A stretch of 64,000 bases of DNA from Natrinema saccharevitans (GTDB lineage Archaea > Halobacteriota > Halobacteria > Halobacteriales > Natrialbaceae): positions 930,001 to 994,000 of the forward strand of contig NZ_LWLN01000001.1 in NCBI RefSeq assembly GCF_001953745.1, written 5' to 3'. The notes beneath the pieces were generated by a model. The model had not been told where the DNA came from. It worked only from the letters and a program-made list of their open reading frames with translations, and made no database searches. The number at the start of each line of letters is the position of its first letter. Position 1 is the stretch's first letter. The translations under genes and the position numbers were made by a program. Below, one piece after another: positions 45,257 to 54,950 of the stretch.

Positions 45257-45922
45257 ATGCACGTCGTGGTCAACGCCGCAATGAGCGCCGACGGCAAACT
45301 CTCCTCGCGACGCCGGGAGCAACTCGCGGTCAGCGGCGACGAGGACTTCGCCCGCGTCGATCGGGTCCGGGCCGAAAGCGACGCCGTCCTCGTCGGCGTC
45401 GGGACCGTCCTCGCGGACGATCCGCACCTGACGGTCAAAGACGAGCGGCTGCGCGAGCGACGGCTCGAGCGGGGCGATCCGGAAAATCCCGCGCGGGTCG
45501 TGGTCGACTCGAGCGGCCGAACGCCGACCGACGCGGCCGTTCTCGACGACGCGGCGACGACGTACTGCTGTCTGAGCGAGGCCGCCCCCGTCGATCGCCG
45601 CGCGGAACTCGCCGACGCCGCCGAACTGGTCACCGCGGGCGAGGACCGGGTCGACCTCCTGCGCGCGTTCGCGGCGCTTCAGGAGGCGGGCCTCGAGCGG
45701 GTCATGGTCGAGGGCGGCGGCGAACTCATTTTCTCGCTGTTCGAAGCCGGGCTGGTCGACGAGCTCCGGACGTTCGTCGGCCCGACGATTATCGGCGGTC
45801 GCGACGCGCCCACGCTGGCCGACGGCGAGGGGTTCGTCGCCGACTTCCCCGAACTCGCGCTCACAGCCGCCGACCGGCTCGACGAGGGCGTGTTGCTCAC
45901 CTGGCGCGTCGCGGAGCGTTAG
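45257..45922 (+). CDS. arfC: Diaminohydroxyphosphoribosylaminopyrimidine reductase (archaeal riboflavin/F420 pathway)
   Basis: 221 residues from ATG 45257 (MHVVVNAAMSADGKLSSRRR). RibD_C reductase fold: DRVRAESDAVLVGVGTVLAD, DPHLTVKD, RVVVDSSGRTP and VMVEGGGELIFSLFEAGLVD. It reduces the ribosyl side chain of the GTP-derived pyrimidine on the route to riboflavin and F420 in archaea. The in-frame upstream ORF (to 45149) lacks a suitable start. Haloarchaeal members are separate from the deaminase domain of bacterial RibD. Confidence 0.9.
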   Translation: MHVVVNAAMSADGKLSSRRREQLAVSGDEDFARVDRVRAESDAVLVGVGTVLADDPHLTVKDERLRERRLERGDPENPARVVVDSSGRTPTDAAVLDDAATTYCCLSEAAPVDRRAELADAAELVTAGEDRVDLLRAFAALQEAGLERVMVEGGGELIFSLFEAGLVDELRTFVGPTIIGGRDAPTLADGEGFVADFPELALTAADRLDEGVLLTWRVAER

Positions 45923-45923
45923 C

Positions 45924-46694
45924 TCAGTCGAAGTCGGGCTGGCGATCCTCGACGAACGCCGCCATCCCCTCGCGCTGGTCCGGCGTCCCGAAGAGGCTCG
46001 CGAAGGCCCGCTTTTCGTAGGTGAGACCGCTTTCCTGTGAGCCCTCGTAGCCCTGATTGAGCGCCGCTTTTGCGGTTCGCATCGCGAAGGCCGGTTTCGC
46101 GGCGAGCCGATCGGCCAGTTCGCCGACGACCGTCTCGAGTTCGTCGTCCGCCACGACCTCGCCGAACAGTCCCGCCTCGGCGGCCGACTCGGCGTCGAGG
46201 CGTTCGCCGAGGAAGATCATCCGGCGGGCGGTCTCGTCGCCGACCAGCCTCGGCAGCCGCTGGGTTGCCCCCCAGCCGGGGATGATCCCCAGATCGATCT
46301 CGGTATTGCCGATCAGCGCCGACTCGCCAGCCACGCGGAGATCGCAGGCCAGCGCCATCTCACAGCCGCCGCCGAACGCGTAGCCGTTGACCGCCGCGAT
46401 CGTCGGCGCGGGAAAGGCCTCGAGCGCGTCGGCGACGTCGTGGCCGAGTTCGCCCCACTCCTGTGCCGCCTCGGGATCGAGATCCCGCATGTATTTGATG
46501 TCCGCGCCGGCGATGAACGCGTCGCCGGCCCCCGTCAGGACGAGCGCCCGTGCGCCCTCGTCGGCCGCGTCTTCGATCGCCTCACCCATCGCCGTCAGCG
46601 TCTCGACGTTCAGGGCGTTCAACGCGTCCGGTCGGTCGACGGTCAGCGTCGCGACCGCGCCGTCCCACTCGAGGTCGACTGTGTCCCAGGACAT
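45924..46694 (-). CDS. Enoyl-CoA hydratase/isomerase (crotonase family)
   Basis: 256 residues from ATG 46694 (MSWDTVDLEWDGAVATLTVD). The oxyanion hole and catalytic glutamates sit in AGADIKYMRDL, NGYAFGGGCEMALACDLR and TEIDLGIIPGWGATQRLPRL. Both catalytic Glu are present, so hydratase activity is plausible. It would hydrate enoyl-CoA in beta-oxidation or butyrate-type metabolism. Convergent with arfC, only 1 nt between. Confidence 0.9.
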   Translation of the reverse strand: MSWDTVDLEWDGAVATLTVDRPDALNALNVETLTAMGEAIEDAADEGARALVLTGAGDAFIAGADIKYMRDLDPEAAQEWGELGHDVADALEAFPAPTIAAVNGYAFGGGCEMALACDLRVAGESALIGNTEIDLGIIPGWGATQRLPRLVGDETARRMIFLGERLDAESAAEAGLFGEVVADDELETVVGELADRLAAKPAFAMRTAKAALNQGYEGSQESGLTYEKRAFASLFGTPDQREGMAAFVEDRQPDFD

Positions 46695-46827
46695 ACCCCG
46701 GCGTTCGTCGGCCACCGGCAAATCCCTTGGCACGCGGTTCGGATCGCGAGACGAGCGCCGGCCGGGTGGCCGGGGGCCGCACGAACCCACCCGTCACACC
46801 TTTCCTCGGTCGCGTCCTACTGGGGGT

Positions 46828-47358
46828 ATGGAACGAGCTACGTTCGGCGGCGGCTGTTTCTGGTGTACCGAAGCGGCGATGAAGGAACTCGAGGGCGTCG
46901 CGTCGGTGACCTCGGGCTACGCCGGCGGCCACGTCGAGGACCCCTCCTATCGGGAGGTCTGTTCCGGCAACACCGGCCACGCCGAGGTCGTCCAGGTCGA
47001 GTACGACCCCGACGCGATCGCGTACGACGAACTGCTCGAGGTCTTTTTCGCCACGCACGACCCGACCCAGCTCAACCGACAGGGGCCCGACGTGGGAACG
47101 CAGTACCGCTCGATCGTCCTCGCTCACGACGACGAGCAGCAACGGCAGGCCGAGGCCTACATCGAGGCCCTCGACGCCGAGTACGACGACGACGTGGTAA
47201 CCGAACTCGAGCCCCTCGAGACGTTCTACCGCGCCGAGGAGAAACACCAGAACTACTTCGAGAAGAACCCCACCGACGCCTACTGCCAGATGCACGCGGC
47301 CCCGAAAGTCGAGAAAGTCCGCGAGCGGTTCGAGGAGAAAATCGCGCCGAACCAGTAG
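46828..47358 (+). CDS. msrA: Peptide methionine sulfoxide reductase A
   Basis: 176 residues. GGCFWC near the start (catalytic C10), SGYAGGHVEDPSYREVCSG, HAEVVQVEYDP, THDPTQLNRQGPDVGTQYRS and the C-terminal YFEKNPTDAYCQMHAAPKVE. It reduces S-methionine sulfoxide using thioredoxin or similar donors. The glutaredoxin-TrxR fusion elsewhere in the window could supply electrons; that is inference. Confidence 0.95.
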   Translation: MERATFGGGCFWCTEAAMKELEGVASVTSGYAGGHVEDPSYREVCSGNTGHAEVVQVEYDPDAIAYDELLEVFFATHDPTQLNRQGPDVGTQYRSIVLAHDDEQQRQAEAYIEALDAEYDDDVVTELEPLETFYRAEEKHQNYFEKNPTDAYCQMHAAPKVEKVRERFEEKIAPNQ

Positions 47359-47386
47359 CGGGGTCGCTCGAGTCGGGACCGGCAGT

Positions 47387-47518
47387 TCATTCCTCGCGTT
47401 CCTCGGCGAGGTGTTCCCAGATTTCGGTACACCCCGCACCGACCTCGACGTCCTCGAGGTGGCCGTCGTCTCGGTCGGACCCCTCGTCCGGAGTATCGGA
47501 CTCCGAAGCGTCGCTCAT
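47387..47518 (-). CDS. Small acidic protein, 43 aa
   Basis: The frame from ATG 47518 reads MSDASESDTPDEGSDRDDGH, then LEDVEVGAGCTEIWEHLAEE. I recall an LEDVExGAGCTEIWEHL motif in other small haloarchaeal proteins of unknown function, which supports a real gene. It lies convergent to msrA. Confidence 0.65.
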   Translation of the reverse strand: MSDASESDTPDEGSDRDDGHLEDVEVGAGCTEIWEHLAEEREE

Positions 47519-48156
47519 TCCCGGGACACCTCCGATCGCGGGCCCGACGTGACCGCGGCCGGTCCGGTTTGCAAAGCGGATGCGGCCGCGGCTCGGGAAC
47601 CCAGTGTTTTCGTCACGTCTGCTGTCATGGACCCGGGTTAGGCGGTCCCACGCATAAAGACGAGTTCCCGAGCAAGCGATACCTCGGCTCGGGCGTTTCG
47701 GAAACTACTGCCGCTATCTCCGTCGAAAGAAGGTGGAGTGCTGCGGGGAGCAACCGGCCACAGCGGCGGTGAGGCCATCGGCTGTGTCGATCGACGCGTC
47801 ATCGCGATCGATCGCTGCGATCGTCTCGAGAGCGATAGCCGAGCCACGTCACTGCCGGTCACGCCGCGATCCGAACCCGGTGTAGCGAGACCCCGGCGGG
47901 ATGAGTTCCGCGGTAACAGTGTCCGGTCTCGGAACACGTTCGAAAGTCGATATCGTGGCCGCCGGCACCGATAAACAGACCGGCAACGCAACTCCGATCA
48001 CTCATCTCCACCACCCGGTAGCAGCGTCATCGTTGTCGAGTCGGCGACGCTCCCGTCGCCGCGCTCGAGACACGACAGCGAGCCACGACCCGCTCGTTCG
48101 TCGGATCCCGACTCGATCGGAGAAAGCTACGTCAGTCTGGCCGCCGTCGGTCGAGT
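47519..48156. other. Intergenic region, no supported gene
   Basis: 638 bases. Overlapping ORFs on both strands have Arg/Ser-rich non-acidic translations and no promoter at leaderless spacing. The start of the next gene (48157) follows ggtcgagt without a recognisable Shine-Dalgarno. I see no tRNA or repeat here; a decayed gene is possible. Confidence 0.5.
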
Positions 48157-49377
48157 ATGGAGCGACCCACAGTCCTCGTAATCGGCGGCGGCGCGACCGG
48201 GGCGGGAATCGCGAGAGACCTCGCGCGCAGGGGCGTCGACGTCACGCTCGTCGAGCGCGACGGGCTCGCATCGGGCACCTCGGGGCGGTCGCACGGCCTG
48301 TTACACAGCGGCGCGCGCTACGCCGAGGCCGACGGCCCCGAGGCCCGGGCGTGTCTCGAGGAGAACCGGACCGTCCGCCGGATCGCGGGCGCGTGCGTCC
48401 GGGACACCGGCGGCCTCTTCGTGGAACTCGAAGCCGACGATCCGGCCTATTTCGATGCCAAGCGAGCGGCCTGTGAGGACGTCGGCATCCCGACTCGCGT
48501 CGTCGACGGCGCGGCCGCCCGCGAGGCGGTCCCGGATCTCGCGGCCGACGTCGACCGCGCGATGGAAGTCCCCGACGGGGTCGTCGTACCGTCGAGACTG
48601 GTCGCGGCGAACGCGGTCGACGCCCGCGACCACGGCGCGCGAATCCGGACTCACGCCCCGGTGATATCGATGACTGTCGAGGACGGCCGGATCGCGACCG
48701 TCACGCTCGGCGGCGACGCCGATGCGACCCTCCGCCGCCCGGACTACGTCGTGAACGCGACCGGACCCTACGCCGCTCGGGTCGCGGCGATGGCCGGCGC
48801 CGACGTCGAGATGCGACCGACTCGCGGGGTCATGGTCTCGGTGGAATACCCGGGTCTCGAGCCCGTTCTCAACCGGTGTCGCGAGCCGGCCGACGGGGAC
48901 ATCGTCGTCCCCCACGACGGCGAGGTCGTCCTCGGGACGACGAGCGTGGCGGTCGACGATCCGGACGACTACGAGCGGGGCGACTGGGAGATCGCGGAGA
49001 CGGTTCGGGAGTGTGCGGCGATGCTCCCGCCGGTGGCCGACGCCGACCGGGTCCGGACGTGGTGGGGCGTCCGCCCGCTGTACGAACCCGACGAAGCCGC
49101 GCGGGGCGGTCGGGGAATCTCGCGGGGGTTTCGCCTGCTCGATCACGCCGACGAGGGCGTCGAGAACTGCTGTAGCATCGTCGGCGGGAAGCTGACGACC
49201 TATCGGCGGATGGCCGAGGCGACCGCGGACCGCGTCTGCGAGCGACTCGGGGTCGAGACGGAGTGTTCCACCGCGGACGAGCGACTGCCGGCGGCGTCCG
49301 ATCCCGAACGGCTCGACGGGTTCGTCCGGGAGTTCGACGGCCAGGGGCCGACGGACGCGGACCTCGTCGAAAGCTAA
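48157..49377 (+). CDS. GlpA-like FAD-dependent glycerol-3-phosphate dehydrogenase
   Basis: 406 residues. It has a FAD loop VIGGGATGAGIARDLARRGV, LASGTSGRSHGLLHSGARYA and CSIVGGKLTTYRRMAEATAD, as in anaerobic GlpA subunits. GlpA proteins are usually longer, with a C-terminal BFD-like iron-sulfur domain, and are followed by glpB and glpC. Here the C-terminal domain is missing and the next gene is an unrelated regulator. It may act on glycerol 3-phosphate or another 2-hydroxy acid with a different electron acceptor. Confidence 0.8.
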   Translation: MERPTVLVIGGGATGAGIARDLARRGVDVTLVERDGLASGTSGRSHGLLHSGARYAEADGPEARACLEENRTVRRIAGACVRDTGGLFVELEADDPAYFDAKRAACEDVGIPTRVVDGAAAREAVPDLAADVDRAMEVPDGVVVPSRLVAANAVDARDHGARIRTHAPVISMTVEDGRIATVTLGGDADATLRRPDYVVNATGPYAARVAAMAGADVEMRPTRGVMVSVEYPGLEPVLNRCREPADGDIVVPHDGEVVLGTTSVAVDDPDDYERGDWEIAETVRECAAMLPPVADADRVRTWWGVRPLYEPDEAARGGRGISRGFRLLDHADEGVENCCSIVGGKLTTYRRMAEATADRVCERLGVETECSTADERLPAASDPERLDGFVREFDGQGPTDADLVES

Positions 49378-49400
49378 CGCGGGGCGACCGAGCGAGAGCG

Positions 49401-49760
49401 TCAGTGGCTGCCCTGCAGGTCGGCCCAGATGTCGGCCCCCGAGGCGTGGTCGACGTCGACGCGCAACTCGTTGTCCTCGTCGAGCCCGATCCAGATCCGC
49501 TCGAGGTTGGCCACGTACCGGGACGTCCGGTGGCGGCCCTCGCGGACGCCGACGGCTTCCTCGGCGAGGCCGGCCTCGGTCAGGTACTCGAGTTTGCGGT
49601 AGGTCGTCGAGAGCGGACGCTCCGTCGCCTCGGCGATCTCCCCGACCGTCATCGGCTCCGCGAGGACCGCGATGATTTCACGGCAAGCGCCGTCGTCGAG
49701 CGCGGCGATCACGCGCTCGAGGCCGGGGGTCTCGTCGGACGCGGAGAACTCGAGGGACAT
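49401..49760 (-). CDS. ArsR-like winged-helix regulator
   Basis: 119 residues. The HTH region ACREIIAVLAEPMTVGEIAE, then STTYRKLEYLTEAGLAEEAV is a haloarchaeal ArsR/HTH_20-type winged helix, followed by a beta segment with SRYVANLERIWIGLDEDNEL. It lies between the GlpA-like gene and the corrinoid adenosyltransferase gene. Its target is unknown. Confidence 0.82.
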   Translation of the reverse strand: MSLEFSASDETPGLERVIAALDDGACREIIAVLAEPMTVGEIAEATERPLSTTYRKLEYLTEAGLAEEAVGVREGRHRTSRYVANLERIWIGLDEDNELRVDVDHASGADIWADLQGSH

Positions 49761-49870
49761 CGGTGATCGCGGGTTGGGAGCGAGGACTCAAGACACATTT
49801 GGTTACACATGTCATGGGATCCGCCGGCGATGGAGCAACGTACATGTGGGCGCGGCCCGACCGCCCGCGT

Positions 49871-50560
49871 ATGAGCAACGAGGAGCCAGTCGAGTCCGCG
49901 ATCGAGAACACGCCCGGTCAGGGGCGGACGCCCGAACCGGAGCGGATCGAACCGGCCGCGCCCGAGGAGTTCGGCCGCGTGCAGGTCTGGTGGGGCGACG
50001 GGAAGGGAAAGACGACGGCGACGCTGGGGATGGGGATGCGCGCCGCCGGCCACGGCTACCGCGTCCACATGCTCCAGTTCATGAAAGGCGGGGCCTCGAG
50101 CGTCGACGCGGTTCGTGGCGAGTACAACGCCATCGCCGCCCTGCCGGGGTTCAGCTACGAGAACCTCGGCCACTACGGCTGGCACGGGATGGCCGACGGC
50201 AGCGACGAGGCCGACCACGAGGCCGAAGCGCAGGCCGGCCTCGAGCGCGCCCACGAACTGCTCGAGGCGGCCGAAGCGGCCGACCTCGCCGCCCCGATCG
50301 CTCTCGAGGCGGAGCCGGAGGCTGGGATGCACATGCTCATCCTCGACGAGGTCCTCTACGCCGCCGACCGGGAGCTGCTGTCCCGGGACGACGTGCTGGG
50401 GCTGATCGAGGCCACGCCCGACGACCTCGAACTCGTCCTCTCGGGGAGCCACACCGAGCCCGCGTATCTCACTGACAGCGTGGACCTGATCACGAACGTC
50501 CGCAAGGAGAAACACCCGATCGACGACGGCCAGCGAGCGCGACGAGGCACCGAGTTCTGA
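49871..50560 (+). CDS. cobA: Cob(I)yrinic acid a,c-diamide adenosyltransferase (CobA/BtuR type)
   Basis: 229 residues from ATG 49871 (MSNEEPVESAIENTPGQGRT). The P-loop GDGKGKTTATLGMGMRAAGH, QFMKGGASSVDAVRGEYNAI, LILDEVLYAADRELL and ELVLSGSHTEP are CobA/BtuR signatures. It adenosylates the cobalt of corrinoids. The longer in-frame start at 49763 has a poor N-terminus. Cobyric acid synthase lies 2.4 kb downstream. Confidence 0.9.
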   Translation: MSNEEPVESAIENTPGQGRTPEPERIEPAAPEEFGRVQVWWGDGKGKTTATLGMGMRAAGHGYRVHMLQFMKGGASSVDAVRGEYNAIAALPGFSYENLGHYGWHGMADGSDEADHEAEAQAGLERAHELLEAAEAADLAAPIALEAEPEAGMHMLILDEVLYAADRELLSRDDVLGLIEATPDDLELVLSGSHTEPAYLTDSVDLITNVRKEKHPIDDGQRARRGTEF

Positions 50561-50645
50561 GCGCCGTGGCACGTGCGGTGATGACCTGTCACTATACCCC
50601 TACCAATACAATTATTATCAAATCCTCCAAACGGTTTCGCGTTCA

Positions 50646-51401
50646 ATGGGTGCGATTCACGTTGCCGGACTCGCAAAGTCCTACGGTGCCGTCGACGCCG
50701 TGGACGGCATGGAGTTCACCGTCGAGCGGGGGGAACTGTACGGCTTTCTCGGGCCCAACGGTGCGGGCAAGACCACGACGATCCGAGTGTTGACCGGCCA
50801 GATCGAACCCGACTCGGGCACGGTCAGCGTCCTCGAGACCGATCCGACGGCGGAGCCGATCGAGACGCGCCGACGGGTCGGCATCCTCCCGGAACAGGAG
50901 TCGCCGCCGAGCTTTCTCACGCCGCGCGAGTACCTCGAGTTCGTCGGAGAGGTTCGGGACCTCGACGCGGACCGGGTCGCCGAGCGAACCGATAGCTGGG
51001 CCGAGCGACTCGGCTTCGAGAGCAAGCTCGACACGTTACACACCGACCTCTCCCGGGGCCAGCAACAGAAAGTGATGATCGCGCAGGCCTTCCTCCACGA
51101 GCCCGACGTGGTCTTCATCGACGAGCCGCTGGCGAACCTCGACCCGCTCGTTCAGGAGCAGGTCAAGCGCTTTCTCGTCTCCTACGCGGCCGGCGACAAC
51201 GCCGTCTTCGTCTCCACGCACAACATCGACGTCGCCGAGGAGATCTGTACCCGCGTCGGCATCGTGGCCGACGGCCGGCTCGTCACCGAGGAGTCCGTGG
51301 CCGACGGCGAGGGCGGCGAGTCGCTGCTCGAGGTCTTCCTGGACCGCGTCGAGGGCGCGGACGCGCGAGACACGCCGACGCTCGAGCAGTTGGACGCATG
51401 A
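50646..51401 (+). CDS. ABC transporter ATP-binding protein
   Basis: 251 residues. Walker A GPNGAGKTTTIRVLTGQIEP (residues 36-45 are GPNGAGKTTT), signature LSRGQQQKVMIAQAFLHEP, Walker B VVFIDEPLANLDPL and the H-loop STHNIDVAEEICTRVG. It is of the CcmA/ABC-2 family. It overlaps the membrane protein gene by 4 nt (ATGA at 51398), so the two form one transporter. Confidence 0.93.
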   Translation: MGAIHVAGLAKSYGAVDAVDGMEFTVERGELYGFLGPNGAGKTTTIRVLTGQIEPDSGTVSVLETDPTAEPIETRRRVGILPEQESPPSFLTPREYLEFVGEVRDLDADRVAERTDSWAERLGFESKLDTLHTDLSRGQQQKVMIAQAFLHEPDVVFIDEPLANLDPLVQEQVKRFLVSYAAGDNAVFVSTHNIDVAEEICTRVGIVADGRLVTEESVADGEGGESLLEVFLDRVEGADARDTPTLEQLDA

Positions 51402-52879
51402 CCGGCGAGACGACGGACCCTGCCGGCCCGACGGGGATAGACCAGTCCGGCACCGGCCTGTCGACTCGTCGGCTGCTCGCGATCCTCCTTCGCGAGGAGT
51501 GGCGCATGCACACCGAGCTGTTCGGCGGCTGGCGGTTCGCGCTCTTTCCGCTCGTGATCGCCGCCCTCGCGATCGGCGGCGCGGTCGCGCTCGTCGAGAC
51601 CGGCACCGCGCCGGGAACGGTCGTTGTCGGCCTCCACGTCCTCGCGGCCGGCTTCGGCCTCTACAGCGGCACCGCGGGCTTTGCCGGCTCGGACATGCTC
51701 GAGAACGTCTTCGGCCGACTCTCGCTGTTGCTGTCCTCGTCGACGACGCTGCCGCTCTCGCGGCGGCGGTTGCTCGGGGCCTTCCTCCTGAAGGACGCGC
51801 TGTTCTACGGCGTCGCGTTCGTGTTGCCGATGGCGCTGGGTGGCGCGGTCGCCGAGGGTCTCTCCGCGACGACGCCGCTCTCGGTCGCCCTGTTCTGGGG
51901 ATCGCTCTTTCTGGTCTTCGCCGTCGGGATGGCGACGACCGTCGCCGCGATCGCCGTCCGGACCCGGGGCGCGCCGCCGTGGAGTATCGGACTGGCGATC
52001 GGCCTCGCCGTCGTCGGCTCGTGGGCGCTCGAGGCGGGTGCGGTCCTCCGGCGCGTCCTCGTCCCGCTCGAGGGCACCGTCGCGACTGCGGGGGGGCTGG
52101 CCGCCGCGACCCTCCTCGTCGCGGCGGGCTCGCTCCTGCTGTACGACCCGACCTACGGCCGGCCCTCGCGGACCGCGACCGACCGGTTCGCCCGACTCAG
52201 TGCGGCCCTGCCCGTCGCCGATTCGCCCCTCGTGACGAAGTCGCTGCTCGATCTCGCCCGCTCCTCGGGCGGCGTCTGGAAGCCGTTCGTCTCGTCGACG
52301 ATCCTGCTTGCGCTCGTGGCCGCCCTGGTCGGCGTCGTCGACTCGATCACCGGCGTCGCGCCCGCGCCGGGAATCTTCTTCGGCGGCGTCCTCGGACTCT
52401 CGGCCTTTACCACGTACAACTGGCTCACCCAGTTCGACTCCCTCGAGGCCTACCTCGCCTACCCCGTTTCGATCGCCGACGTCTTCCGAGCCAAGCGGAC
52501 GGCGTTCGTCCTCGTCGGCGCGCCGACGGCCGCGGTCCCGTATCTCGCGGCCGTCGTCTGGTTCGACGCGACGCCCCTCGACGCCGTCGTCGGCGCGATA
52601 CTGTTGGCCGGCTACGCGCTGTACTACTACGGGCTGACCGTCTCCATCGCCGGCTTCGACCCAAACGAGTTCCTCTTCGACGCCGTCCGGTTCGCGACGT
52701 TTACCGTCGGCGTCGCCGTCGCGCTCGTCCCGACGCTCGTGGCCGGCTTCGTCGTCGCCCCGCCGTCGCTCGAGGTGGCCGCGGCCCTCGGTCTGGGCGG
52801 GTTCGTTATGGGGACGGTAGGGATCGTCCTTTCGAGTCGCGCCGGGCCGCGCTGGGACGCGCGATACAGAACGGAGTAG
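51398..52879 (+). CDS. ABC-2-like multi-spanning membrane permease
   Basis: 493 residues with about twelve hydrophobic helices (for example FALFPLVIAALAIGGAVALV, VVVGLHVLAAGFGLYSGTAG, ALFYGVAFVLPMALGGAVAE, VALFWGSLFLVFAVGMATTV). No periplasmic binding domain is seen. With the ATPase at 50646 it probably exports a hydrophobic or peptide substrate; substrate not evident. The pair sits between two cobalamin genes, so a corrinoid-linked role is possible but not shown. Confidence 0.85.
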   Translation: MTGETTDPAGPTGIDQSGTGLSTRRLLAILLREEWRMHTELFGGWRFALFPLVIAALAIGGAVALVETGTAPGTVVVGLHVLAAGFGLYSGTAGFAGSDMLENVFGRLSLLLSSSTTLPLSRRRLLGAFLLKDALFYGVAFVLPMALGGAVAEGLSATTPLSVALFWGSLFLVFAVGMATTVAAIAVRTRGAPPWSIGLAIGLAVVGSWALEAGAVLRRVLVPLEGTVATAGGLAAATLLVAAGSLLLYDPTYGRPSRTATDRFARLSAALPVADSPLVTKSLLDLARSSGGVWKPFVSSTILLALVAALVGVVDSITGVAPAPGIFFGGVLGLSAFTTYNWLTQFDSLEAYLAYPVSIADVFRAKRTAFVLVGAPTAAVPYLAAVVWFDATPLDAVVGAILLAGYALYYYGLTVSIAGFDPNEFLFDAVRFATFTVGVAVALVPTLVAGFVVAPPSLEVAAALGLGGFVMGTVGIVLSSRAGPRWDARYRTE

Positions 52880-52987
52880 CTGACGGGAGTCGCCAACCGA
52901 TCCTATCGCTCCGGTCGCGGCGGCACCGGACGCCGAACGCGAACCGACAGGCCGATACTCCCGGCTTTCCGACTACCGCCAACGCGG

Positions 52988-54586
52988 ATGACACGAACCC
53001 TTCTCGTCGCCGGCACCGCGAGCCACGTCGGCAAGTCGACGGTCGCGGCCGGCCTCTGTCGCCTGCTCGCCGACCGCGGAGTCGACGTCGCCCCCTTCAA
53101 GGGCCAGAACATGAGCAACAACGCCCGCGTCGTCGTGCGGCCGGACGCCGAGGGCGGGGACGGAACCGACGGCGGCTCGGCGAAGGGTGGCGACCGCTGG
53201 GGCGAGATCGGCGTTTCCCAGTTCGTCCAGGCTCGAGCGGCCCGAACGACCCCGACCACCGACTGCAACCCGGTCCTGCTCAAACCCCGCGGCGACGGCG
53301 AGAGCCAGCTGGTCCTGCAGGGGGAGGCCCACGACCACGTGCCGGCCGGCACCTACTACGAAGAGTACTGGACTCGCGCGCGCGAAGCCGCCGAGCGGTC
53401 GTACCGCAGGCTGGCGGCCGACAACGACGTGATCGTCGCCGAGGGCGCGGGCAGCATCGGCGAGATCAACCTCCACGATCGGGACCTCGCGAACGTCGAG
53501 ACCGCCGACTTCGCCGACGCCGATATCCTCCTGCTGGTCGACATCGAACGCGGCGGGGCCTTCGCCAGCCTCTACGGCACGATCGAACTCGTCCCCGACG
53601 ACCTCCGGGACCGCATCGTCGGCGCGCTCATCACGAAGTTCCGCGGGGACCCGTGCCTGCTCGAGCCCGGGATCGAGGAGATCGAATCCCGAACGGGCGT
53701 GCCGATCCTCGGGGTGGTGCCCTACGACGATCCCGGGCTCCCCGAGGAGGACAGCGTCGGCCTCCCCGGCAGCGAGGAACGGGGGGTCGTCGGCGACGAC
53801 GACGGCGTGGCGGCCGACCGGCGACTCCGGATCGCTGTCCCGCGGCTCCCCCGCATCTCGAACGCGACCGACCTCGAGGCGCTGGCGGCGGAGCCGGGTG
53901 TCTCCGTCGTCTACCTTCCGGTCGACGAGAGCGGCGGTGGTCGGGATCCGCTCGCGGGCGTCGACGCCGACGCGGTCGTCCTCCCGGGGACGAAGAACAC
54001 GGTCGACGACCTGCTGGCGCTGCACGCGGCCGGCTACGCCGACGCGCTCGCGGCCTTCGACGGCCCGATCGTCGGCCTCTGTGGCGGCTATCAGCTGGTA
54101 GGTGAGCGCATCACCAACGCCGCGCTCGAGGGGACCGGCGAGGACGACGTCGTCGAGGGACTGGGCCTGCTGCCGGTCGAGACCCGATTCGAGGGCGAGA
54201 AGCGCCTCGAGCGGACCGCGGTGCCCGTCGACGGGTCGGCGTCGCCGCTGCTCGCCGGGGCAGCGGGTCCCGCGACGGGCTACGAGATCCACGCGGGCCG
54301 GACGGAGGCGGTCGGCGACGTGACGCGGCCGCTCGGCGACTCGAGCGCGGCCCGCGGGCGCGTGCTGGGGACCTACCTGCACGGCCTGTTCGACAACGAG
54401 TCGATCCGAGCGGCGTTTCTCGATCACGTCGCCGAGACGGCCGGCGTCGACTGGCCGACGAACGGATCGGGTGGCCGATCACCGTCGGACGCCGATGAGA
54501 CCGACACGACGCCGTACGATCGGGCGGCGCGGCTCGTCGCCGAGAACGTCGATCTGGCGGCGCTCGGCGAGCCGTTCGCCGAGTGA
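52988..54586 (+). CDS. cobQ: Cobyric acid synthase (CbiP/CobQ)
   Basis: 532 residues. The N-terminal P-loop domain has [20 protein letters not shown] and [35 protein letters not shown] is also conserved. The C-terminal class I glutamine amidotransferase has [23 protein letters not shown] with the catalytic Cys and [10 protein letters not shown] with the His. It amidates four side chains of adenosylcobyrinic acid a,c-diamide. A haloarchaeal acidic Gly/Asp-rich insert of about 25 residues follows NNARVVV. The last part ([19 protein letters not shown]) is a variable loop. Confidence 0.93.
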   Translation: MTRTLLVAGTASHVGKSTVAAGLCRLLADRGVDVAPFKGQNMSNNARVVVRPDAEGGDGTDGGSAKGGDRWGEIGVSQFVQARAARTTPTTDCNPVLLKPRGDGESQLVLQGEAHDHVPAGTYYEEYWTRAREAAERSYRRLAADNDVIVAEGAGSIGEINLHDRDLANVETADFADADILLLVDIERGGAFASLYGTIELVPDDLRDRIVGALITKFRGDPCLLEPGIEEIESRTGVPILGVVPYDDPGLPEEDSVGLPGSEERGVVGDDDGVAADRRLRIAVPRLPRISNATDLEALAAEPGVSVVYLPVDESGGGRDPLAGVDADAVVLPGTKNTVDDLLALHAAGYADALAAFDGPIVGLCGGYQLVGERITNAALEGTGEDDVVEGLGLLPVETRFEGEKRLERTAVPVDGSASPLLAGAAGPATGYEIHAGRTEAVGDVTRPLGDSSAARGRVLGTYLHGLFDNESIRAAFLDHVAETAGVDWPTNGSGGRSPSDADETDTTPYDRAARLVAENVDLAALGEPFAE

Positions 54587-54696
54587 GCGGAGAAAACGTG
54601 GAGACTGGACAAACAATTGATAGTGCTGGAGACATCTATGAGGACAGTGTAGACGGTGAACAGGAAATAATTGATCGAATGATGTACTTAATTTAG
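54583..54696 (+). CDS. Possible 37-aa ORF overlapping the end of cobQ
   Basis: A GTG at 54583 overlaps the cobQ stop as GTGA. The frame reads [20 protein letters not shown], then [17 protein letters not shown]. The peptide is acidic as expected for a haloarchaeal protein, but the DNA (from about 54600) is AT-rich, unlike cobQ. It could be a small gene or the remnant of a longer one. Confidence 0.4.
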   Translation: MSGENVETGQTIDSAGDIYEDSVDGEQEIIDRMMYLI

Positions 54697-54731
54697 TTTT
54701 AACTTCCCAAACTCATTCAACTCAACGATAC

Positions 54732-54950
54732 ATGGTGAAACCAAAGAATACAGCTAGAATATTGGATATTGCTTTATTATTTAGTATAGGCGTATATCTA
54801 CTTGGGAAAACAGAGGTGGGGCAAACAAATATGGACGATCCGCTCGTCCTGTTAGACCTTTGGCTTATAACGCTTTTTACCGTAGCGGCTCACGTTCTCG
54901 TTTGGTATAATCGATGGACGAAATCCAACGATAAATATAGTAACCGCTGA
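54732..54950 (+). CDS. Small membrane protein
   Basis: 72 residues with two hydrophobic helices (ARILDIALLFSIGVYLLGK and VLLDLWLITLFTVAAHVLVW) and a basic tail. The DNA is AT-rich and the codons differ from neighbouring genes, suggesting acquired DNA. A TATA-like tttagttttaac (54692-54703) lies about 30 nt upstream. No named family recognised. Confidence 0.65.
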   Translation: MVKPKNTARILDIALLFSIGVYLLGKTEVGQTNMDDPLVLLDLWLITLFTVAAHVLVWYNRWTKSNDKYSNR

